Positions 44,525 through 56,104 of a DNA stretch of 64,000 bases are shown piece by piece. The position numbers and the translations under genes are program-made. The notes under the pieces are model-generated. The model did no database searches. It saw nothing but the letters and a program-made list of their open reading frames with translations, and was not told the DNA's origin. Source of the stretch: Cytidiella melzeri (taxonomy: Eukaryota; Basidiomycota; Agaricomycetes; Polyporales; Irpicaceae). The DNA is taken from assembly GCA_022592445.1 (NCBI GenBank), contig JABYQR010000156.1:37264-101263 (forward strand), written 5' to 3'. Numbering within the stretch: position 1 is the stretch's first letter; every line of letters begins with the position of its first letter.

Positions 44525-47210
44525 ATGTCGGATGCGAAGAAAAACCCAAAATCGGGCAAAACGTTCAATTTGCGGCAAACGGCCCACGGACAATCTACAT
44601 CAGCTGTCAGTCGCGCAACCAGTGATGCCAACGCCAAAAACGTGGCCATCATGCTCAAGAGCGAGCACGAGGCCAAAGAAGATCCATTGCAGGCCCAAAA
44701 GGGCGAGCCTGACAAACCCAAATTGGTGGGTTGGACATTCACCAAAGTCCGAGATGGGCGGCGAGTCGAAAAAGCGCCTGCCCAATCTTCTTCGACCAAG
44801 ACCACCGCCTCGAAGGTGACTGCACACGAGGGAAAACCCTCAGCAGTCACCGGAGTCCTCACGGATGCAATGGAGGCACAGCAACAGCTGAAAGCCCCAC
44901 GCGTGCAAGCGCAGGAACCTCCCAGTGAGGACGAGGCAACTCACCCTCCACTGAAGAGCCCATTCAGTAGCACCGTAGACAGACGTAGGGACGTTGTAAC
45001 ACCGAAAGGTGACCCATTAAAATCAGCAAAAAGCCAAATTGAACCAGTTTGAGAAGAACAAAGGGCTGAAGGCCTGTTAGACCCAGAGCTCGCTAACACA
45101 ACGCTGCAAACCTACAAAGGTCTGAAGAAGAGCAGGACCACATACAGAGAGTTGAGGCACGAGCGAAGAGAACAGGAGGAAAGGTTCTAGCGGGTTGAGG
45201 ACTGGAACCACAACCTAACACGCAGTCTCCACGACATCTTCGAAGCGTTTGACATGGACGCGCTCGACAACAAGGTAAGCCGCCGCAAGGCGGCCAAAGA
45301 ACATGTTGGGCAACCAACACCAGTAGAGGTACCCTCGAATGGCCCAACTACGAATCCAGACGGAAACCCAGAGACAATGGGTGCCAAAGTAATTGCCACT
45401 AGCGACGAAGAGGCATGGTACACCGACCTAGATGAATATGCTCGTCAAATGATGACTGAGGAGAAGGCAATACCTGCTCGCGCAGGGAAGGACCAAGCCA
45501 CACGGCTTAGAGAGGCTGGCCTAGCAGCAAACGGGAACGCAACCGTGGCAAGCAGCCCTGCACCAAGGGAAAGGTTGCCCCACACCAATCCTAATTGCCG
45601 TCACACTTGCTCAACAAGGAGTCAGCGGCGAACCGGTGTGTCTGAGTTCCCAAAAGGTGGAGACAACGGTAGCGAAAGCTACAACTTGTACCCGCACACA
45701 GGGATCCCAAGGGTCCTCCCCCCGACCCCACGTCACAAAGGGGAAGGGCGAGGAATCTCCCTCCCAGCATACCAACTAGAGGGGTCAACCCTCAATACTT
45801 TGTTTCCGCTCCAGCAGCGCAAAACATGGCACAGCTGGTAACGGCGCACTCTGTATCTGCATACAGAGCAGTACCTACCGCGACAGCAAGGCTGAACAAC
45901 AACAGCACAGAGTATATCCTCCAACAGCTGAAACAGATCATGGAGGTCGAGCCGGAGGACCTGCCTCAGTTAAGCATACAATTTAAGGCAACAGCCCCAG
46001 CTGCGTATGGCGGGGAAGACGACGTTGAAATCTTCCATCAATGGCTGAAGAACCTGGTGAGATACTTTTGGATTACCAGGCTCGTGTGTTGCGAAGCAAC
46101 TGCTGTTATGCTGCTAAACCCTAAACAAGGGTGGAATGGATGATGGTGGAAGAGGAAAGGGATCTCCAACGACGACAACAAGGTCAGAGTCAATGATAAG
46201 CAGGCAAGCAGGCAAGCAGGCACACAGGCTGGATACTAGCAGTGCAAATGACAGAGTTAATATGTATGATACTAAGTTACATGCAGTAACTCACCTAGCA
46301 GTGCAAATGACAGAGAGGTCAAGATGCAGAGCTAGGGAGGGTAAGGTCTACTATATATACTGTGGCTGGGTGGTCTGTGCGCAAGTTCCCACACTAGGAA
46401 CTGGAGTAACTGTGGGGCTGGAGTAACAATAGAACAATAAGGGACCAGGGTAACTGTCAAGGACCTGAGTAACTGTCAAGGACCTGAGTAACTGTCAAGG
46501 ACCAGGGTACGTAGAACAATAGAGCTAGAACAATAGAACAATAGGACAATAGGATAAAACAATAGAACAATAGAAACTGGGGGAATCCCTGGGGAATCCC
46601 TAACAATAGACAGAAGACAATAGTTGAAAGAAAATAGAACAATAAGAACTGGGGAAATCCCTGGGAATCCCTAACAATGGAAGAGGAACAATAGAACAAT
46701 AGCCTAGGTTGATCTGGAACCGCTCCAGATTGAGTCTAGGGTTTGGGTCTGGACTATTGATAAATAAGGCAGGATGTCACATGACCCGGGTTAGGGTTAG
46801 GTCCGGTAACACTCCTAGCCGGAAAATAAGCGCTCTAGATAGGCGCCTAAGGCTGTAAACTTGTGACAATGTTGGAAAAATCCGGTCTCTGTTGGACTAT
46901 CCATGTTATCGTGGGCCTATCCAACCACTACGCAAGAATCATGATACTAGGGGAATCCCTCAAGGGAAACATCCTCACCTGGTACAACTCCGAAATAATG
47001 GACCTGTTCAGTAATTGTGACAACTGGACATTCACAGAAGTCATTATAGAACTACATACACGCTTTGTACACCAAGCGGCTATACAACTTGCGACCGAAA
47101 GGTACAAGCGAGTACAGTACCGAGCTGGGAACGGCGTGTCCGGACTGTACTCAGACATGCTCAAGTACGCCAAACAGATGGTGGAGCACCCTAGCAATTA
47201 CAAGTTCTGA
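44525..47210 (+). pseudogene. gag: Element E gag, interrupted by stops and a solo LTR
   Basis: ATG at 44525 opens a Lys/Ser-rich region. The same frame continues through in-frame stops at 45050 (TGA) and 45188 (TAG) to about 45840, then shifts. The capsid part (about 45826-46086 and 46914-47210) has Y-I-L-Q-Q-L-K-Q-I, F-H-Q-W-L-K and, after the solo LTR, L-G-E-S-L-K-G and the typical W-Y motif. The two capsid parts are in the same frame if the insert at 46087-46908 plus one copy of its 5-bp duplication is disregarded. Confidence 0.8.
46087..46908 (-). repeat. Solo LTR of family D inside element E gag
   Basis: Flanked by the exact 5-bp duplication TCGTG (46082-46086 and 46909-46913). Read on the minus strand it aligns with the element D LTR (59821-60542), including the self-primer word ATCTTGACCT. 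It is longer (822 bp) because of expanded short repeats such as AGGCAAGC and ACAATAGA. Confidence 0.88.
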
Positions 47211-47232
47211 CGCAAGTTCCTTAGGGAATTAC

Positions 47233-47856
47233 TGTCACAGATTTTCAATGTTTCTACAAGACTTGCCTTACCAGGCAACGGTATGATTGGGAATATTTAA
47301 GCGCTTATCTGGCGCTTATCAGGTGCTTATTCCGGCGCTTATTCTCAGTGCCTATCAATTGATGCGCTGATGCGCCACCTGGCTCTGATGCACTGATGCG
47401 CTCCTTTCCTTATCTGTGTATCACATGATAGAACTCTCTGGAACCTTGTGGAACATGCTGGAACTATGATGTCATAGTATAGAACATTCCATTAGATGAT
47501 GTCATAGTTCTTAGAACCTTCTGGAAAAGTCTAGCCTTGGAACTGGGTCATGGGGTCAATTGCTATTGGTTGATTATTGAAGTGGCACCACTAGGGCATA
47601 GGGCATGCTTAGTAAGGTAGATTACTTTGCTTACTCATGTAGGTATTAGGGGTTTTAGGGTAGTACCTGGGGTCTTCCCCTTCATGTATATATAGAGGCA
47701 CTCCTGAGGGCATATTCCCTCAGTCTTATCCACTCTGTTGAACTAGGACTACTCAGTACCCACCAGTACTTTGCTCACCACCACTCTTACTCTCTATCTC
47801 ACACTATCTCCCCAAGTTTATCAACTTACCTGGTGAGTAGTAACCTAACTGTTACA
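47233..47856 (+). repeat. Element C 5' LTR (624 bp)
   Basis: TGTCACAG to TGTTACA. It is shorter than its partners because of fewer GCGCTTAT repeats and two missing segments near 47535-47570. TATA box 47687-47694, predicted start 47722. Confidence 0.9.
47722..47732 (+). promoter_or_regulatory. Predicted transcript start and self-primer of element C
   Basis: AGTCTTATCCA begins 35 nt from the first T of the TATA box. It is the exact complement of the site at 47859-47869. Confidence 0.7.
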
Positions 47857-47858
47857 TT

Positions 47859-47869
47859 TGGATAAGACT
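47859..47869 (+). promoter_or_regulatory. Element C self-primer binding site
   Basis: TGGATAAGACT begins 2 nt after the LTR and pairs over all 11 nt with 47722-47732. The same pairing is kept in C' (56649-56659 with 56786-56796). Confidence 0.72.
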
Positions 47870-48434
47870 GCCCCTACTCCCTCACGTCTCTGGATGTGCT
47901 GGAGGTTTTCTTTTCCTTTCTTCTAGGTCTTATGCCTGTGCGTGGGCCCCTTTACAAATCCTCTAGAAGTAGAGGTAGCCGGACCATAGGCTCTAAGTGG
48001 TAGTCATGTCTAGGCTTTGCCTTGATGTGCACAACTTGAATCCCCCTCTCGCCCGACGCTCCTAGAGCCGATCAGAGCAGGGGTTGGCATTATGCCAACA
48101 TGATGAAAGTGTGCCTCCCCACAGGCGATAGTGGAGTCTGGTGTCAGACGCTTGTTATAAGAGCTAGACAACAGGATGAGAAGCCCATGAGTGCCTATGC
48201 ACAAAGACGGGTAACTTGTTCTGGCCGGACTTAGGGTCAGTGTAATACTGATCCACCAACCATTTGCCGCACGGGTTGAACCGTGACAGAGATCCTATTC
48301 ACCACCGGACCTGGAGAGAGAGTCCAGGCCGACGCCGGCACTACCCCACGCACACACAGGACCTCTCCTATATGGAGATTTGTTTTGCACACCACTGAGC
48401 TGACAAACTCATCACACATTGTCACACAGCCACC
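47870..48434 (+). other. Element C untranslated leader
   Basis: About 565 bp between primer site and ORF0, repeated almost unchanged at 56797-57360. It contains a short hairpin CCTCTA/TAGAGG (47960-47975). It probably holds packaging signals; none can be assigned. Confidence 0.6.
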
Positions 48435-49214
48435 ATGCCGCTTTCCCGCTACGTCGCTGTTAGGTCTGGTTGCAAGACCCCTTACTCCATCCCCATCCGC
48501 AATGAAGTCACTGGACTTCAAGAACGCCTCACAGTCTCCAAGGAGAGTCTCGACAAGTTCAAGGATGCTGGCAAGCCTCGCCGGCTCAAATACCCCAATA
48601 ACAAGCCTCTCATCAAGAGGATCGACCTCAAGGAACAGCCCCGCACCACCATCGAGCATGAGGAGGACCAGGACCGTATGAGAAAGGTCTTACACCTCAT
48701 GTCTCAGCTTAGCCTTCTCAATTGTATTGAGAAGCAAGAGAAGAGAGAAGCTGAAAAGCTTTCTCTTCTCCAGCGTATCGAGGAGCGCAACCAACGCGCT
48801 TACATTCCCACTCCCACTCTGCTCCCCACTTCTCTCCACTTCCGTAAAACAAAGCTTATGCTTTGTCAACAGGAGTTCAAACCATTGGTCACAGCAGCCT
48901 GTCAAAGGCTTGAGCCTGTGCTCAAGAAGTTGGACGCCTCCTTCTCGAGTGGTGGGCAATTGTCTAATCATCAGCTCAACACTCGTTGGGAGAAAGCCCA
49001 GCTGCTGATTGGTTGTGTCTTCATGATTGAACAGTGGTTCAAGGAGAATCACACGGACAAGATGTTGAATAGGGAATGGAGGATGTTAAAAAAGGACTTA
49101 AAGAGTTTAGGCAGGATTAGCTTTGTAGAGATACATCAGAGATGGGGTTACATCCTAGAGTTACTGGAAGGGCTGTTCGACATGAACACCTTTGTATATG
49201 CGGAAATGGAATAA
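48435..49214 (+). CDS. Element C ORF0, conserved protein upstream of gag
   Basis: 259 residues from an ATG in good context (CACCATGCC). It is rich in Lys, Glu and Leu and mostly helical in appearance. The C-terminal third has H-F-R-K, then R-E-W-x-x-L-x-x-x-L-K-S-L-G-R-I-S-F, which lines up with ORF0 of element D (R-E-W...G-L-K-A-I-G-G-V-S-F) and of B. No known domain is recognised. It is in a different frame from the gag ATG at 49385, unlike in B and D. Its start is repeated in C' at 57361. Confidence 0.72.
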   Translation: MPLSRYVAVRSGCKTPYSIPIRNEVTGLQERLTVSKESLDKFKDAGKPRRLKYPNNKPLIKRIDLKEQPRTTIEHEEDQDRMRKVLHLMSQLSLLNCIEKQEKREAEKLSLLQRIEERNQRAYIPTPTLLPTSLHFRKTKLMLCQQEFKPLVTAACQRLEPVLKKLDASFSSGGQLSNHQLNTRWEKAQLLIGCVFMIEQWFKENHTDKMLNREWRMLKKDLKSLGRISFVEIHQRWGYILELLEGLFDMNTFVYAEME

Positions 49215-49384
49215 AATGTATGGGCTGACAAGCCTCATTTTACTCGGTGACAACTTCCTGAAAAGGATTTAATGTGTGAAAACAACTCTGACAAGAGTTC
49301 AATGTGTGAAAAGTGGTGTTTCTCTTCTTCTTATACTAGAAATAGTATTTCGCTTATCCTTTGCTAACTAAGAAATTAGAAGCA

Positions 49385-51565
49385 ATGGCCACTCAATCTA
49401 ACGCCAGATCCAGCACTGCCCCCGCTGCTAATGCCAACCTCACCCACTCGGTTCCTTTCGGCAAAATCACACCGATTGTCTACAACCCTTCAGTCGAGAA
49501 CTTTGAGCAGCACATTTTCCATAACCCCAACATGGCTCAAAGGGCTTTCACTCGCACAGTTGAAGGTGAAGCAACTACTACCATTGTCCACAACATGATG
49601 GATCAGATGGTTCTCATTTGAAACAATCAGCTGTCGTTGCTGGAGGATAACCTCCAGGAATATGTTGATAAGGTCGCTCAAGACCTCTATCCGCAGTCCG
49701 CCGCGGACACACAAGTTCAGCGGATGGACACTGATCTTGACATGGTCAAAACAACGATCACTAACGTGGTCAATCAGATCAACCAGCTTCCCCTGTCTCA
49801 AGGACAAGGAGGATCCTCGCGCCAGCCTAAGATTGGCAAACCCCCAGAGTTCAACGGCACCGATGGCAAGGTCAAGTTCAACAAGTGGTTGAACAAGATC
49901 TCTCTGTGGCTTGTCCACGAGAACATTGCTACAGACAGGCAACGTATTGCCGTCGCGATGAACCGGCTCTCAGGCGCGGCGGCTCAATACATGGAGCCGT
50001 GGATCAAGAAGCTGACAAAGTCAGACAATTGGAACATGGGAAGAGTTCGAAAACGAGCTCAAGGTACAGTACGGACAAAGGGACGACAAGGAAGGTGCTC
50101 GAAACGAGCTCAATGCCTTGTTCAACAATACGGATCTGGCGCACAAGAACTTTGTCAAGTATGCGGAATGCTTCTGTACGCTTGGCAGGCTTTCTGGATA
50201 CGAGGACAACTTGCTCATCCACAAGCTCAAGCACATCATCGAGAAGGACATGTGGCTTGTCATGATTGGGAAAGATGAAAATCAAATTCCGACAACTTGG
50301 CCGCAGTTCCTCGACCTCTTGCTCGACATCCACCAGAAGGTCTATCCGGAGAAAGCGCAGGGCCAGATCTTTGCAAAAGAAAAGGATATGTCCACTCCTA
50401 TGGAGGTGGACGCTGCAGATAAGAAAAAGAAGAAGAACGAGAAGCGGAACAAGGGCAAGGGCAAAGAGGTGAACTCAACTGAAAGGTCAGAAAAGTTCTG
50501 CCACCTCCACAAGTCAAAAGGACACAATACAGATGAGTGCAACCTCAATGGCCTGAAGAAGAAGCCCGATGAGAAGAAGAAGGAAGGGAAGAAGGATGGC
50601 AAGTCTTCGGCGCCAAAGAAGATTCGGGCAGCAGATGCCGAGGACTCTGGGACAGACAGCGAGGCTGAAGCCCTTTGTTAAGACCGACTATTGTCAATGG
50701 ACAAGTTGTCAAGTCAGAACCCTTGGTGTAGCTACACACAAGGTCGGATGATGGTCTAGGCCGCGCGGTTGCTGTCAAGCACAGTGGCAGACAGATGATG
50801 GTTCGATAGAAGGAATATTGACACAAAGTGGATAGACTGAGGTTCTAGCCCCATGTCTAGCGGCTATTTATACATGTTGACCTAACTACTTTTGGACCAG
50901 TCCGAAATAGTGGTAGCGAATCGGAGGAATAGAAAGGAAGAACAATACACAGAGAACATCTACTGCTTTGGAAAGCCAATGAGAGAAAAGACCGTGAAGG
51001 TGCAGAAACAAGGGACAATAGAAAGGTGAAACATGAGGCAAAGATCAATAGAGAAGGGGTTGAACCCGAAACAGAGGATAGACGGGGTTGGACCCAAAAC
51101 AGGGGATAGCCGGGGTTGGACCCAATGGAGTGGTAACGGAGGTATGGAGAGGCTGAGGGTTGAACCAAGGCAATGGTAACCAATCGGAGTTAGGTCCGAG
51201 GTTTAAATGGACACAAGGAAACAACTAATGACATAATAGTCTGTGTTGAACGGAGGCAATGTGGATCAGGGAATAATGGAGGAAGGACGAGTTGGATCGT
51301 CAAGGCAATTGTAAAGAAGATAACTAGTTATCAAGATAATCAAAGAAGTAAAGAAAAATAATAGGGTGTGAAGACTGTTTGTAACACCCCTAAGGCTTCG
51401 TCGTCTAAAACAAAAAACCTAAATACCGTGCACCTAGAATTGGCGGCTCATATTGAGGAGGTTCTAACTGAAGATGATGAACCTTTGACTTCTCACCCAT
51501 CCCTTGACAAGGGTAAAGGGAAAAAGCCGACCAAGGGCAAGGAATTTTTCCGAAGCATCATGTGA
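49385..51565 (+). pseudogene. gag: Element C gag, broken by stop, indel and inserted solo LTR
   Basis: ATG at 49385. An in-frame TGA at about 49619 stands where a CGA would be expected. A two-base loss near 50028 relative to element A shifts the frame. The capsid core (49800-50350), Lys-rich region and K-S-K-G-H motif (about 50510) match element A. The gag tail is split by the solo LTR 50676-51386 and resumes at about 51392, ending with TGA at 51563-51565. The frameshift heptamer seen in A is changed here to A_TTT_TTC. Confidence 0.85.
50676..51386. repeat. Solo LTR of an unrelated family between gag and pol of element C
   Basis: Begins TGTTAAGACC and ends GTTTGTAACA, with TGTTA/TAACA termini. 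Flanks are CCCTT (50671-50675) and CCCCT (51387-51391), a 5-bp duplication with one change. The uninterrupted site is visible in element A at about 930-936. It contains no coding frame of note. Confidence 0.83.
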
Positions 51566-54500
51566 CTCCATGCAAACATGCATGCTTAGGCCCTGATACC
51601 CTCGATCTTTGTACCGTAGATACTGTCAAAAATGTAGCGCGTTCAAAGAATTTATTTTTTCTACCGGTCACAATTTGGGTATATGGAAAGAAAGTGCAGG
51701 TCAAAGCTCTGGTAGATTCAGGAGCCACAACCATGTTCATCAGTAAGTCAGTGGTTGAAAGTAACAATCTGATAACAAATCAACTGGCATTACCGTGTAA
51801 CGTCATCAACGTCGACGGTACTACCAATAAAGATGGTCAAATCACTCACTCAGTACGTGCATACCTAGAAATAGGTTCGCACCGAGCAAGACAACACATG
51901 CTCGTTACTGATCTTGGTAGTAAACAGATGATTATCGGGATGACCTTCTTACGCCGCCACAATCCGGAGATAGATTGGGCAAATGGCAAGTGGAGATTTA
52001 CCAGATGTCCTGAACTCTGTGCCCCAAGAGCTTGTAAAAACATCACTGTGACTCAAGAAGAGATCGATAAGCTTGAGTTACCTAAGGGACGTTCAATGTC
52101 AAACAACCTGGACAGAATAGGAAATGTCGACCCGGACAACCCTCACATCCACTGGATCGATTTAGACGATCCAGAAGACCAAGAAATAGCAGAAATAATT
52201 GCTGAAATTTCTGGAAAGGAAGATGAGGGCTTTGAGGACGGCTTTGACAAACAAGAATCTGTCAATTGGAAGCCATTAGTACCAAAATATCTATGGGAAT
52301 TTGGTGACGTCTTTTCAAAGAAAAAGTCAGAACGCATGCCGTTATGCAAACCGTACGATCACGCGATCGAATTTGAGGAAGGTGCCTCCCTTCCCAAAGC
52401 GGCTAAACTATACCGACTGTCTCCAATGGAAAAGAATTCTCTAGATCAATGGATCGAAGAGGAACTCCAAAAAGGTTACATCTGCAAATTGAAAAGTCCA
52501 ATTGCAGCACCTGTGTTCTTCGTCAAGAAGAAAGATGGCTCGTTGCGCCTTGTGCAAGACTACCAAAAACTGAACGACATCATGGTGAAAAACAGATACC
52601 CCATACCTCGCATCAACAATTTAATCAATTCGTTAAGCAAGGCTAAGGTCTTCTCAAAGATTAATCTTAGATGGGGATACAATAACGTTCACATCCAAAA
52701 GGGTGACAAATGGAAAACGGCGTTCATCACACACTGTGGCCTTTTTGAAGCCAAGGTGATGTATTTCAGTTTCAGCAACGCGCCTGCGACGTTCCAAGCC
52801 ATGATGAATGAAATTCTGAGTGATCTGATCTTAGAAGGACATGTCATGGTGTATCTCGACGACATCCTCATCTTCACTGAAGACAAGAAGGAAAACCGTC
52901 ACATCACACAGGAAGTGCTCAAGCGTCTACGGGAGAACGATCTATTTGCCAAACCGGAAAAATGCTTTTTTGAAAAAGATCGCATTGAGTACCTAGGCAT
53001 GATCACTTCTCACGGACACATCGAGATGGATCCAGCCAAACTCACCGGAGTTACTGAGTAGCCGCGACCTGAAAAGGTTAAGCAAGTTCAAGCCTTCTTA
53101 GGCTTTGCCAACTTCTATTGGCGTTTCATTAAGGACTTTGCTAAACATGCGAAACCGCTCACTATTCTGACAAAGAAGGACCAATTCTGGATCTGGAAAG
53201 ATGCTCAGGAACAGGCCTTCCAAAGTCTGAAACAGGCTTTTACGTCAGCACCCATTCTGAGGATACCAGATGACAAAAACCCTTTCTGTCTGGAAACAGA
53301 CGCTAGCGACTTTGCTACAGGAGCGGTACTATCACAACTGGATCCAGCTAACAAGCTGTGGCATCCAGTAGCCTTCTACCTCAAATCACTCAACATCCAT
53401 CAACGTACCTATGAGATATACAATAAAAAGTTGTTGGCTATTATCCGCGCCCTGGAAGAGTATCGTCAACATCTGGAGGGACATCCGATTACTATAGAAA
53501 TATGGTCGGATCACCAGAACCTGACATATTTCAGGAATGCCCAGAAGCTGACTCGGAGACAAGTGCAATGGGCGTTATACCTCACGCGATTCAATTTCGT
53601 GCTCCGGCACAAACCCGGAAAGACCATGCTTACCGCAGATCATCTGTCCAGGAGGCCAGATCATGAAGAGGGGGTAAATTCCGATAACGAGGACAAAATT
53701 CTCCTTGAACCCGAGTTTTTTGCTATCTCTGCTATTGAAAACTCTCATGACTCGCCTATCAACGATGATGAAATCCTAAGACGGGTCAAGGAAGCACTCA
53801 TGAACAACAAAGTTACCAAGGACTATCAGCAGTTACTTAACTCTAGTCCTAGGGAGTTCAAGAAATCACTAGAGGAATGGAATTTTGAGAACGGATTACT
53901 CCTATACCGTGGAAAAGTCTACATCCCCAAAGATCAGAAATTAGATCTGAGATGCCAAATCATCCGGATGCATCACAATCTACCTTCTGCTGGACATCCT
54001 GGCAGATGGAAAACGGACAAACTGATCCCGAGAAACTACTGGTGGCCAGGTTTAACCACCGATGTCAAGAAATACGTGACAGGCTGTGACACATGTCAGT
54101 GGATGAAGACTTGTCCGCAACAGCCTTATGGACCACTCATCCCTAATCCAGTTCCGGCCGAACCATGGGATATCATGACTGTCGACTTGATTACTCAGTT
54201 ACCAGAGTCTGATGACTTCAATGCTATCTGCGTAGTCGTAGACCGCCTCACTAAAAGGGCGCACTTCTTCCCTATTGTAAACGAGTTCTCGGCAAAAGAT
54301 CTTGCAGCTCTACTCTACGAGAGAGTCTGGACCCTTCATGGGTTACCTTTGCAAATCATTTCCAACCAAGGTCCACAATTCGCAGCAGATTTATTCCAGG
54401 AATGGTGTAAAATGCTAGGGATAGAATCTACGATGACTACCGCATATCATCCGCCAACTGATGGTAAAACTGAATGGGTTAATCAAACACTCGAACAGTA

Positions 54501-55868
54501 CCTGCGTTGTTACATCGATCAACTACATGACGACTGGGCTAGATTGCTCAGCTCGGCTGAGTTTGCATACAACAATGCAGCGCACGAGGGAACTAAGCAT
54601 TCACCTTTCTACCTTGAATACGGCAGACACCCTAGAGCTGGTCCAACGCTCACTAAGGACCTGAAAAGGTCTGACATAAATGACATCATGTGGAACCGCT
54701 TGCAAGCTCAAGAGCATGCTAAAGTGGTGTTACAACTTGCGGCTGAACACATGAAGTGGTACTATGACAAGCAAGGGGGGGCACAGTGGTGTAGTGGGCC
54801 ACCGCGCTGTGGGTGAGGAGACGCGTCAGCGTTCGAATCCCCTTGCCCCCCTTTGATTTCTCCACTGCTGACGGATTTTTGCGTTATCCTTCTCATGTCT
54901 TGCACTCGTTATGTGCGCTTGAAGCTGCGTGTTCCCCCGGGATCACCCTTGGACATCACCGAGTGACAGCCCCGTCCCTGCATACTCGGCGTAGTCTGGC
55001 CATCACGTCTGAGCGTGGAGTGGTGCCCATGCTAGCGTTGCCCCCCAGCCGGGATTGGTCCCCCCGGTTGGCCCGGCGTGGCAGATGTAACCGAGATGGG
55101 ACATTATGGGGCGCTCGGGTCTGAGCCTGGTCCGCGGGAATATCTCCGTTTCGACATCCCATACAGATTAACCGTCCCTGATATCAATCCATATTTCCCA
55201 TCTATCACTCTTAATTAATTGGAAAAACTCTCCCCCCCCAGTACTTAGGTACACGATGACATAGTTAGCTTTAAGACAGATGGATTACCCGCTAAAAATA
55301 GCCTACGAAGTGTATATGTCTACCATAGGGCTACGCCCTCAAGGACAATAAACAAGGAGGTTAAAAAAAAAAAAAAAAAAAAAATGACAAGCAAGTCCAG
55401 AAGGTCCCCTTCAACGAAGGCGATCAGGTGATGTTGGATCTGAGAGACTACCAAAAATCTGGACATAAGCTGTCAGCAAAGTACTATGGCCCATTCAAGA
55501 TTGCTGAAAAGCTCTCGCCGGTCACATTCAGACTGGAATGGTCTGAATGTTCACCAAGGATACATCCTGTATTACATGCATGCAAGTTGGTATCATACAA
55601 CAAACCTGAATTTGAAGGCCAAAAGCTGGAGATGCCTCCGCCAGACATCATCGACAAAGAAGAAGAATACGAAGTCAAGAAGATTTTCAAGTCAAGACGT
55701 ACAGGTTGTGCCAAAAAGCTTCAGTATTACATACGCTGGAAAGGCTATGGACCGAACGACAACACGTGTGAACCTGTAGAAAACATCACACACGCTCAAG
55801 AAGCGATCAAGAAATTCTACGACAATCATCCCCAAGCTATCCGCTCAGCTACAATCTACTGTGTATAA
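51562..55868 (+). pseudogene. pol: Element C pol with stop codon, lost catalytic residues and SINE insertion
   Basis: Same domain order as element A. The frame stays open from protease through RT, including V-Y-L-D-D, to a TAG at 53059-53061 where element A has TGG. RNase H has Lys where the catalytic Glu is expected (Y-N-K-K-L-L for Y-D-K-E-L-L). The integrase has S-N-Q-G-P-Q where A has S-D-R-G-P-Q, losing the second catalytic Asp. The SINE at 54776-55383 splits the end of the integrase from the chromodomain (55428-55868). This copy cannot encode active enzymes. Confidence 0.9.
54776..55383 (+). mobile_element. tRNA-derived SINE with poly(A) tail and 12-bp target duplication
   Basis: Flanked by ATGACAAGCAAG at 54764-54775 and 55384-55395. 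The head (54777-54851) is tRNA-like: A box TGGTGTAGTGG (54787-54797), B box GTTCGAATCC (54831-54840), and complementary ends GGGGGCA and TGCCCCC. The body is about 510 bp without a coding frame, ending in about 21 A residues (55363-55383). Element A shows the empty site at about 4303-4320. Mobilisation would need a LINE supplied elsewhere. Confidence 0.9.
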
Positions 55869-56104
55869 GTTACGAACAACACACCAAGGATCATCCACGA
55901 TCCAATGACGCAACCGAGGAGGGTACGGACTAGACTACCATCAGCCAATGAGGTGATAACCCCGTCAGGGACGTCGGTAGAAGCCGCTAGAGTCACTCGG
56001 AACTGCTTAGGCACCCTCTTGACAATGGTGAAAAAGTGGACTCAATGACCAAGGTGTTCGTTCAAAACTCTTTGCACGGAGTTCAAAGCAAGAAGGGGGG
56101 GTAA

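Larger units (their letters stand above)
43990..47232 (+). mobile_element. Element E: Ty3/gypsy retrotransposon, gag part only
   Basis: The LTR and leader of this element probably lie at about 43995-44460, starting TGTTGGTGTTT, with a TATA box at about 44230; the borders are not fixed because no second copy is present. Gag follows from 44525 and is cut at 47233 by element C. A solo LTR of family D sits inside gag. No pol sequence for E is in the window. Confidence 0.65.

Noticed and set aside
47859..47875. tRNA primer site in element C because it begins TGG
   Set aside because: The exact 11-nt complement to the element's own transcript start, repeated in two other families with other words, explains it better.
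51546..51565. Frameshift heptamer in element C gag-pol
   Set aside because: The sequence is A_TTT_TTC, which does not fit X_XXY_YYZ; only copy A has an intact heptamer.
54777..54851. A possible functional tRNA gene with A and B boxes
   Set aside because: The T-arm stem does not pair and the unit continues into a long body with poly(A) and a target duplication; it is the head of a SINE.
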